53,444 nt of DNA, taken from the NCBI GenBank assembly GCA_944385025.1, contig CALWVQ010000006.1:1-53444 (forward strand), in the 5' to 3' direction. A program made the translations under genes and the position numbers. Numbering within the stretch: position 1 is the first letter of the stretch; the number at the start of each line of letters is the position of its first letter. Below are positions 46,866 to 53,444 of the stretch, piece by piece. This stretch comes from an uncultured Eubacterium sp. GTDB taxonomy: Bacteria > Bacillota > Clostridia > Oscillospirales > Acutalibacteraceae. The notes under the pieces are model-generated. The model was not told the DNA's origin, made no database searches, and was given only the letters and a program-made list of their open reading frames with translations.

Positions 46866-48885
46866 TGTTTACCTTCTTATAATTATCTACTGCGCTTATA
46901 ATCTGTTCCTTAATATCGTCGTCAAGAACCTTATCCTTTTCAATAGCTGCACTGATTTGAGGATAAGTAGAATTGATATACTCAAGCATATCCGTTTGAT
47001 ATTTCTTGATTTCGTCCACAGGAACATCCACAAACTTTCTGTTAGTAGCGGCAACAAGAGTCACTACCATATCTGTTAAAGACAAAGGATGATTACGGGG
47101 CTGTTTCAAAAGCTCCATAAGTCCCTTTCCGTATACAAGGTTTGCTTTTGTTTCTTCATCAAGGTCAGACGCAAACTGGGTGAACACTTCCATCTCCCTG
47201 TACTGTGCCAAGTCGATACGAAGTGAACCCGCTGCCTTTTTCATAGCTTTGGTCTGTGCGGCGCCGCCTACACGTGATACTGAAAGTCCTACGTTTACGG
47301 CGGGACGCATACCGCTGAAGAACAAGTCGCTTTCAAGGAATATCTGACCGTCCGTAATTGAAATTACGTTTGTAGGAATATAAGCAGATACGTCGCCGTC
47401 TTGTGTTTCAATAATAGGCAATGCTGTAATCGAACCGCCGCCCAACTCATCGCTCAGCTTACTTGAGCGTTCAAGCAAACGTGAGTGAAGATAGAAAACG
47501 TCGCCAGGATAAGCCTCACGGCCCGGACTTCTTTCAAGAAGAAGTGAAAGGGCACGGTAAGCTACTGCGTGTTTGCTTAAATCATCGTATACAATAAGGC
47601 AGTCCCTGCCCTGATACATAAAGTGCTCTGCAAGCGCTGTTGCAGAATAAGGTGAAATGTACTGAAGAGAAGCAGGGTCGGAGGCAGTAGCGCACACAAC
47701 GATGGTATATTCCATTGCTCCTGCTTTTTCAAGGGTATTAACAAGTTTTGCAACGCTGGATGCTTTCTGACCGATTGCATTGTAAATACAAATAACGCCC
47801 TTGCCTTTTTGGTTCAAAATTGTATCTACAGCGATAGCCGTTTTACCTGTCTGTCTGTCGCCGATGATAAGTTCTCTCTGTCCTCTTCCTATCGGGAACA
47901 TAGAGTCTATAGACAAAATACCTGTTGCCATAGGAGTATCAACGCTCTTACGGTCAACGATTGAAGGAGCACTTTGTTCAACAGGACGATAGTCCTCAGC
48001 CTTAATATCCCCTTTGCCGTCAATAGGCTCGCCGAGAGAGTTTACGATTCTTCCTATAAATGCCTCGCCGACAGGAATACCCGCTTTTTTGTTAGTTCTC
48101 TTAACTCTTGTACCCTGATGTATTCCAACATCAGAACCGAATAGAATAACGCCGATTTGGTTTTTCTTAATATCCTGCACCATTCCCTTTACGCCGTTTT
48201 CAAAAACAACGATTTCGCCGTACATAGCGTGGTCAAGTCCGTGAATTGTGGCAATACTGTCGCCTACACGAACAACGGTGCCGATCTGCTCGCCGTCTGT
48301 TCTGTATTCAAAATCCTTAATATCCTGCTTTAAGACAGCTATAACATTGCCGCTGTCAACGTTACTCTCACGAGCGGTTTTCATTACTTGGCTTTTGATT
48401 TTATCAAGCTTGCTTTTAAGACTGAAGTCATATTCCCTGCCTGAAACACGAACAATAAAACCGCCTATAAGCTCTTTATCCTCAACAATTTCAACATTTG
48501 CCTTGCTGGCATTTTCCTCTTTGCAGATAAACTCCTTGATACCTTCAAGCTGTTTTTCATCAGGAGGAGTTACGCAGTAAATAACTGCGTCGGCTACATT
48601 GCTTTGCTTGTCAAGAACGTGGATATACTCTGTAACAATATCCTCAAGGGCATCAATCCTGCAGTCTTTTGACAAATCAAATATAACCTTTTTTACTGAC
48701 GGGGCAAACAAGTCATCAACAACTTTTTCCTTCTCCGCAGGCGTGATATTGGGGTTGTCAAGAGTGTCTACAAGTTCGCTGCTTGATTTAACTATTCTTA
48801 AAGCATCCTCAAGTGATGACACACTGGTTTGTGAAGCAAGCAGTGCGTCAATGTATTTACTAAAACTACTGCTCACTGCTGTCAC
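46858..48885 (-). CDS. Fused F-type ATP synthase delta-alpha subunit
   Basis: One continuous 675-codon frame that joins delta (AtpH) to alpha (AtpA). Residues 1 to about 168 are a whole delta/OSCP subunit: N-terminal helical domain (SSFSKYIDALLASQ) and C-terminal domain ending KELIGGFIVRVSGREYDFS then KSKLDKIKSQVM. From about 175 a whole alpha subunit follows: AVLKQDIKDF, IGTVVRVGDSIATIHGLDHA, Walker A GDRQTGKT (342-349), IYNAIGQKASSV and the ALSLLLERSPGREAYPGD region. Linker is only about 6-10 residues, near base 48370, with no stop, frameshift or obvious internal ribosome site. Start is GTG at 48885, or GTG at 48876 with AAGG better spaced; both overlap atpF. Normal stoichiometry is one delta to three alpha, so the fusion is structurally odd. 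Confidence 0.95.
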
Positions 48886-49357
48886 TACCTTCGTTTAAAA
48901 ATTTATCGTAAATTTCGCTGTCAGTTTGGGCAGACACTTTTTCGCCGATAATTTTTTCTGCAGTTTCCATTGCAAGCTGGGCAATATCCTCTTTAACGGC
49001 AAGTCTTGCCTTTTCGCTTTCAATACGGCTTGAACGCTTAGCGTCCTCTTTAAGCTTATCTGCCTCTGTTTCAGCTCTTTTTACTATCTTGTTATATTCG
49101 TTTTTAGCATCGGCTCTTGCCTGTGCTATAATTTCTTTTTTCTCATTTTCAACGCCTGAAAGCTGTGACTTATAATTGTCGTACAGCTCCTGTGCGCTTT
49201 TCTCTTTTTCCTCTGCTTCCTTAAACTGACTGTCTATCATTTCTTTACGCTTTGCAAGCACTTTTTTGATTGGCTTGAAAAGGAAAAGTCTCATAAGGAC
49301 AAACAGAATTATCAGGTTAATCAGAGACCAGAGAATGTTTATGTCAAAATTAAGCAT
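48866..49357 (-). CDS. atpF: F-type ATP synthase b subunit
   Basis: Peripheral-stalk subunit: one N-terminal membrane helix (about 7-27, LWSLINLIILFVLMRLFLF) then a long charged helix that dimerises and binds delta. 163 residues, 38 bp after atpE, overlapping the fused delta-alpha gene by up to 20 bp. Not fused to delta, unlike the b-delta fusion of mycobacteria. Confidence 0.95.
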   Translation of the reverse strand: MLNFDINILWSLINLIILFVLMRLFLFKPIKKVLAKRKEMIDSQFKEAEEKEKSAQELYDNYKSQLSGVENEKKEIIAQARADAKNEYNKIVKRAETEADKLKEDAKRSSRIESEKARLAVKEDIAQLAMETAEKIIGEKVSAQTDSEIYDKFLNEGSDSSEQ

Positions 49358-49395
49358 TCAACCAATCCTTCTTTCAACTTAATAACCGTCAGTTC

Positions 49396-49629
<234 letters not shown>

Positions 49630-49654
49630 TTAAATTACTTTTAATTTATTGAAA

Positions 49655-50443
49655 TCAGGCAACCTGACTTTTGTGTTTTCTGTTTACTTTTTTTATTTTC
49701 TTTTTTTGTTTGTCGGTAGTTTCTTCTTCGCCCTCAAAAGCTTCCTGTATATAAAGTGATGTGAGGAAAACGAAAATATACGCCTGCAAAAGTCCGTCGA
49801 ACAAATCGAAATACAGACTGAATGCCACAGGCACTACCACAGGAACGTAAATCTTTATAAGCTCCATAATAGTGAAAGCTGCAAGGACGTTACCGAAAAG
49901 TCGCATACAAAGTGAAAGAGGTTTTGTAAACACCTCAAGTATGTTAATCGGAGTTATTATCCAAATAGGCTTTGTAAACGCCTTTATTCTTCCAAAAAAG
50001 CCCTTATCCTTAAAGGAACAATACTCAACGATAACTATACTTGTAAGCGCTAACACGAGAGTAACCTGCATACTTTTTGTAGGGGGTTTAAACTCGAAGA
50101 AAATCTCGCCGAAAATGCCCACTGTATTTGACGCCGCAAGGTAAAGCGCTACCGTCATAAGCCACGGTATTACAAACTCACCCTTTTCGCCCACAATACC
50201 TTTAAAAAATCCGTAAGATTTTTCGTAGGCAAGCTCAACTAACTGCTGACGCTTTGAAATCTCGCCGGAAACTTTAAAGTTTCTTGTAAGGAGTATTGCC
50301 GCCACAGTCAGCGCTGCAATGATTATCCACGATATAACAGTAGCTTCGTCAAAACCAATGTGAAACGAACCCACGTCAAACCCGAACACTTCATTGATAT
50401 TCAGCTTTTCTGTCAGCTCTTTTTGAAGATCAATCTTCATCAT
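49655..50443 (-). CDS. atpB: F-type ATP synthase a subunit
   Basis: Membrane stator subunit forming the ion half-channels. Seen: multiple transmembrane helices and the essential arginine in SLCMRLFGNVLAAFTIMELI. The frame is open from 50545, but that lies upstream of the promoter; the first usable ATG is at 50441-50443 (262 residues; a second ATG follows directly). A GGAGGTG sits 21 nt upstream, unusually far. First gene of the operon; atpI is absent. Confidence 0.94.
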   Translation of the reverse strand: MMKIDLQKELTEKLNINEVFGFDVGSFHIGFDEATVISWIIIAALTVAAILLTRNFKVSGEISKRQQLVELAYEKSYGFFKGIVGEKGEFVIPWLMTVALYLAASNTVGIFGEIFFEFKPPTKSMQVTLVLALTSIVIVEYCSFKDKGFFGRIKAFTKPIWIITPINILEVFTKPLSLCMRLFGNVLAAFTIMELIKIYVPVVVPVAFSLYFDLFDGLLQAYIFVFLTSLYIQEAFEGEEETTDKQKKKIKKVNRKHKSQVA

Positions 50444-50464
50444 AATAGGATCAACCGTTGAAAT

Positions 50465-50471
50465 CACCTCC
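50465..50471 (-). promoter_or_regulatory. Distant ribosome-binding site of atpB
   Basis: GGAGGTG on the minus strand, 21 nt before the first ATG of atpB. An out-of-frame TTG 12 nt after it would open a four-codon frame whose TGA overlaps the atpB ATG, so coupled initiation is conceivable. A GTG inside the motif is in frame with atpB but too close to act with it. Confidence 0.45.
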
Positions 50472-50489
50472 GTTTGTCTGTATGCCTTG

Positions 50490-50518
50490 ATTATAAACCA
50501 AAAGAAATCAAAAAGCAA
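50490..50518 (-). promoter_or_regulatory. Promoter of the ATP synthase operon
   Basis: TTGCTT (50513-50518), 17-bp spacer, consensus TATAAT (50490-50495). Transcription would start near 50483, inside the long open frame before atpB, which supports the shorter atpB start. Confidence 0.8.
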
Positions 50519-50613
50519 ATTGCAAAGTGAAACAAAAAAGTACACTTTTATCCACTTTTTTTGTTGTTTTTTACTGTTGGCAAAAAATAAGGCAAAAAAA
50601 GAGTTTATAGATG

Positions 50614-50642
50614 TTTACTTATTTTAGTTTTTCGTATATAAT
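50614..50642 (+). promoter_or_regulatory. Promoter of proS-galE
   Basis: TTTACT (50614-50619), 17-bp spacer, TATAAT (50637-50642) on the plus strand, 41 bp before proS and divergent from the atp promoter. The ~95 bp between the two promoters is AT-rich with no further feature seen. Confidence 0.75.
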
Positions 50643-50683
50643 ATAGAAAATTACAAGTTATTACATTTTTGAGGAGTATATAT

Positions 50684-52126
50684 ATGGCAAAGGACCAGAA
50701 AAAAATGGTGGACGCAATAACCTCAATGGATGAGGATTTTGCAAAATGGTACACCGACGTGTGCAAAAAGGCTGAACTTATCTCATACACAAGCGTAAAA
50801 GGATGTATGGTAATCAGACCTTACGGCTACGCAATTTGGGAAAATATTCAAAAAATTCTTGACGGTATGTTCAAGGAAACGGGACACGAAAACGTATGTA
50901 TGCCTATGTTTATCCCTGAAAGCCTTTTACAAAAAGAGGCAGACCACGTTGAAGGCTTTGCGCCGGAATGCGCTTGGGTTACCTACGGCGGAAACGAAAA
51001 GCTTGAGGAAAGACTTTGCGTAAGACCTACTTCGGAAACTCTTTTCTGCGAACACTTTAAAGAAATTGTTCACTCCCACAGAGATTTACCCAAACTTTAT
51101 AATCAGTGGGTATCTGTTGTAAGGTGGGAAAAGACTACAAGACCGTTTCTTCGTTCACGTGAGTTCTTATGGCAGGAGGGGCACACTCTTCACGCTACTG
51201 CCCAAGAAGCTATTGAAGAAACTGAAAGAATGCTTAACATTTACTCAAAATTCTGTGAAGAATACCTTGCAATGCCTGTTGTTAAAGGTATGAAAACCGA
51301 CAGCGACAAGTTTGCAGGCGCAGAGCGCACCTACTGTATTGAAGCGCTTATGCACGACGGTAAAGCTTTGCAGGCAGGCACAAGACACTATTTCGGCGAC
51401 GGCTTTGCAAAAGCATTTGAGATTCAGTATTCAAATAATGAAAACCAGCTTACTTACCCGCACCAGACATCTTGGGGCGTTACAACAAGACTTATCGGCG
51501 CTATAATTATGACCCACGGCGACGACAACGGACTTGTTCTTCCCCCTGCTGTTGCACCTGTTCAGGTTATGGTAATTCCTATTGCTCACCATAAGGAAGG
51601 GGTTCTCGACAAGGCAAGAGAAATTACTGAGGAATTGAAAAAAGTCTGCCGTGCAAAAATTGACGACAGCAACAACTCACCGGGCTGGAAATTTGCCGAA
51701 TATGAAATGAAGGGCGTTCCGGTAAGAGTTGAAATAGGTCCTAAAGATATTGAAAACAACCAGTGCGTTGTTGTTACAAGACACAACAGAGAAAAAACAA
51801 TAGTTTCTCTTGATGACATTGCAACGGTAATCCCTCAGAAACTCAAGGAAGTACACGACGGAATTTACCAAAAGGCTCTTGAAAACAGAGAGAGAAGAAC
51901 ATACAAGTGCAAAACTATGGACGAAATCACAAAAGCGCTTGAAGAAAACGGCGACGGTTTTGTAAAAGCAATGTGGTGCGGCGACGAGGAATGTGAGGAC
52001 AAGGTAAAAGAAATCACAGGCGTTGGATCACGCTGTATCCCCTTTGAGCAGGAAGAAATCGGCGACAAATGCGTATGCTGCGGCAAGCCTGCTAAAAAAA
52101 TGCTTTATTGGGGCAAAGCTTATTAA
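50684..52126 (+). CDS. proS: Prolyl-tRNA synthetase, type 3 (archaeal/eukaryotic-like)
   Basis: Class II synthetase charging tRNA-Pro. Seen: motif 2 region RPTSETLF and [33 protein letters not shown] (motif 3), anticodon-binding domain, and the C-terminal domain ending [18 protein letters not shown] with its terminal tyrosine. No INS editing domain, as expected for this type. ATG at 50684 has GAGGAG 7 nt upstream; 480 residues. Its own promoter lies upstream, without a T-box leader. Confidence 0.97.
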   Translation: MAKDQKKMVDAITSMDEDFAKWYTDVCKKAELISYTSVKGCMVIRPYGYAIWENIQKILDGMFKETGHENVCMPMFIPESLLQKEADHVEGFAPECAWVTYGGNEKLEERLCVRPTSETLFCEHFKEIVHSHRDLPKLYNQWVSVVRWEKTTRPFLRSREFLWQEGHTLHATAQEAIEETERMLNIYSKFCEEYLAMPVVKGMKTDSDKFAGAERTYCIEALMHDGKALQAGTRHYFGDGFAKAFEIQYSNNENQLTYPHQTSWGVTTRLIGAIIMTHGDDNGLVLPPAVAPVQVMVIPIAHHKEGVLDKAREITEELKKVCRAKIDDSNNSPGWKFAEYEMKGVPVRVEIGPKDIENNQCVVVTRHNREKTIVSLDDIATVIPQKLKEVHDGIYQKALENRERRTYKCKTMDEITKALEENGDGFVKAMWCGDEECEDKVKEITGVGSRCIPFEQEEIGDKCVCCGKPAKKMLYWGKAY

Positions 52127-52154
52127 TGTAAACTAATTTAAGGAGTGATATATT

Positions 52155-53171
52155 ATGTCAGTTTTAGTTACAGGCGGTTTAGGTTATATCGGATCTCATA
52201 CCTGCGTTGAGCTTATCAATTCAGGCGCAGAGATTGTGGTAGTTGATAACCTTTACAACTGCAAGAAAAGCTCTTATGACAGAATCAAGGCTCTTGTAGG
52301 CAAGGACTTTAAGTTCTATCAGTGCGACATTCGTGATGCAAAGGGTATGAGCGAAATTTTTGAAAAAGAAAATATAGACTCTGTAATTCACTTTGCAGGA
52401 CTTAAAGCGGTTGGCGAAAGCGTTGAAAAGCCGCTTGAATATTTTGACAATAACGTAAACGGCACCCTTGTGCTTCTTGATGTTATGAGAAAGCACGGAT
52501 GCAAAAAAATCGTATTCTCTTCTTCTGCAACAGTTTACGGAATGAACAACGTTTCACCTCTTACAGAAGATATGGAGGTTGGCGGAGTTACCAATCCTTA
52601 CGGCAGAACAAAGTATATGATTGAGTGCATACTTAAAGACTTATACACCAGCGATAATGAATGGGCAGTCTGCCTTCTTCGTTATTTCAATCCTATCGGC
52701 GCTCACAAAAGCGGTACTATGGGTGAGGACCCTAACGGCATTCCAAATAACCTTATGCCATACATAACACAGGTTGCTATCGGTAAAAGAGAATGCCTGG
52801 GAGTATTCGGCAACGACTATGACACTCACGACGGCACAGGCGTAAGAGATTACATTCACGTTGTGGATCTTGCTCTCGGTCATCTCAAGGCTGTAGAGAA
52901 GATTGAAAAAGAAAACGGACTTTTCATTTACAATTTAGGCACAGGCACAGGATACTCTGTTCTTGATGTTGTTAAGGCTTTTGAAAAAGCATCAGGAAAG
53001 AAAATTCCTTACGTAATTAAGCCAAGAAGAGCCGGTGACATAGCTACCTGTTACTCAGACCCAAGCAAAGCTCTTAAAGAGTTAGGCTGGAAGGCTGAAA
53101 GAGGACTTGAGGAAATGTGTGAGGACAGCTGGAGATGGCAGAGCCAAAATCCCGACGGTTATCCCGATTAA
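52155..53171 (+). CDS. galE: UDP-glucose 4-epimerase
   Basis: Interconverts UDP-glucose and UDP-galactose with bound NAD. 338 residues of the extended short-chain dehydrogenase fold: GGLGYIGSH (7-15), [26 protein letters not shown] and the catalytic YGRTK. AAGGAG precedes the ATG, 28 bp after proS; probably co-transcribed, though unrelated in function. It could supply UDP-galactose for surface glycans. Confidence 0.97.
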   Translation: MSVLVTGGLGYIGSHTCVELINSGAEIVVVDNLYNCKKSSYDRIKALVGKDFKFYQCDIRDAKGMSEIFEKENIDSVIHFAGLKAVGESVEKPLEYFDNNVNGTLVLLDVMRKHGCKKIVFSSSATVYGMNNVSPLTEDMEVGGVTNPYGRTKYMIECILKDLYTSDNEWAVCLLRYFNPIGAHKSGTMGEDPNGIPNNLMPYITQVAIGKRECLGVFGNDYDTHDGTGVRDYIHVVDLALGHLKAVEKIEKENGLFIYNLGTGTGYSVLDVVKAFEKASGKKIPYVIKPRRAGDIATCYSDPSKALKELGWKAERGLEEMCEDSWRWQSQNPDGYPD

Positions 53172-53186
53172 TAATATCAAACACAG

Positions 53187-53221
53187 AAAAAGGACTTGTT
53201 CAATATGAACAAGTCCTTTTT
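53187..53221. terminator. Bidirectional terminator after galE
   Basis: A 15-bp perfect stem (AAAAAGGACTTGTTC and complement), loop AATAT, with T tracts on both strands. It ends proS-galE and also the minus-strand gene at the right edge. Confidence 0.93.
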
Positions 53222-53234
53222 AGTTTGCCAAATT

Positions 53235-53444
53235 TTAATTTCTTTGACTGTTGTCAGAGAATTCTGCGGCATCTGAATTTGTCAGCTTTTTATACATAAC
53301 ATCATTGACATACATTACTGTATCATCATCTTTTTCGATATAAACCCGTTTCTCTATATCAATGTAACCTACAAACTTTGTATGGCGCTCTGCCACGTCA
53401 CCTGTTGCCATATAGATACCGTCGTTATAAAGCACACACATTTC
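53235..53444 (-). CDS. Unknown protein, C-terminal fragment at window edge
   Basis: The frame is open through the last base (codon GAA before the first visible ATG at 53441), so the visible ~70 residues are probably the end of a longer protein. The sequence is hydrophilic, with a beta-rich stretch TKFVGYIDIEKRVYIEKDDD and a polar tail. No family recognised. A good terminator follows its stop, which supports it being a real gene. Confidence 0.5.
   Translation of the reverse strand, partial: EMCVLYNDGIYMATGDVAERHTKFVGYIDIEKRVYIEKDDDTVMYVNDVMYKKLTNSDAAEFSDNSQRN

Noticed and set aside
48360-48390. Delta-alpha fusion as a sequencing frameshift
   Set aside because: A frameshift would scramble one side. 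Here both subunits read correctly in one frame across the join, so an indel of multiples of three that removes a stop and start would be needed.
50585-50683. T-box leader for proS
   Set aside because: The promoter lies 41 bp from the ATG, with no room for specifier and antiterminator stems. The same holds for leuS and trpS, which are internal operon genes.

Overview
This window is a gene-dense stretch of a bacterial chromosome, most likely from a gut-type Clostridia (Bacillota, order Oscillospirales or near it). The evidence is the Firmicutes gene order rnc / radical SAM / smc / ftsY and rsfS / yqeK / nadD / yhbY, strong AGGAGG ribosome sites, a type-3 (archaeal-like) ProRS, a BMP/NupOPQ nucleoside transporter, teichoic-acid-type glycerophosphotransferases and moderately low GC. 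The taxon is inferred from gene content, not from a marker search. I see no tRNA, rRNA, CRISPR array, insertion sequence or phage gene.

Layout. (1) 1-19.1 kb, minus strand: a nearly gap-free series of sixteen genes read from 19.1 kb downward: TrmH-type methylase, dprA, topA, trmFO, plsX, rnc, radical SAM, smc, ftsY, rdgB, yhbY, nadD, yqeK, rsfS, leuS, and a GH38 alpha-mannosidase cut by the left edge. (2) 19.2-20.6 kb: infC-rpmI-rplT with its own promoter, a structured leader and a probable AUC start for infC. (3) 20.6-23.6 kb: pyk, a GNAT acetyltransferase and mltG, overlapping head to tail. (4) 23.6-28.6 kb: an isolated five-gene operon with its own strong promoter and terminator: SCP2-like protein, class III aminotransferase, transketolase N half, transketolase C half, second SCP2-like protein. 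I cannot assign it to a known pathway. (5) 28.6-36.7 kb: glyA, two CDP-glycerol-type glycerophosphotransferases (one with two catalytic domains), a class I/II aminotransferase and trpS. (6) 36.8-37.6 kb, plus strand: yebC. (7) 37.6-43.3 kb, minus: xpt, BMP lipoprotein, nupO, nupP, nupQ, a purine/nucleoside uptake and salvage operon. (8) 43.4-44.1 kb, plus: a small two-helix membrane protein and a DUF523/TudS-like protein. (9) 44.1-50.5 kb, minus: F-type ATP synthase operon atpB-E-F-(H+A)-G-D-C. (10) 50.7-53.2 kb, plus: proS and galE, then a fragment of an unknown gene on the minus strand at the right edge.

Two items stand out. The ATP synthase delta and alpha subunits are encoded as one 675-codon polypeptide; the canonical complex has one delta and three alpha, so the fusion raises a stoichiometry problem. 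The SCP2/aminotransferase/transketolase operon looks like a small undescribed pathway in which a split thiamine-diphosphate enzyme makes or transfers a carbonyl unit, a PLP enzyme aminates it, and two lipid-binding-type proteins flank them. Most start codons were reassigned from the longest reading frame to the one with a good ribosome-binding site, and these choices are given per gene.
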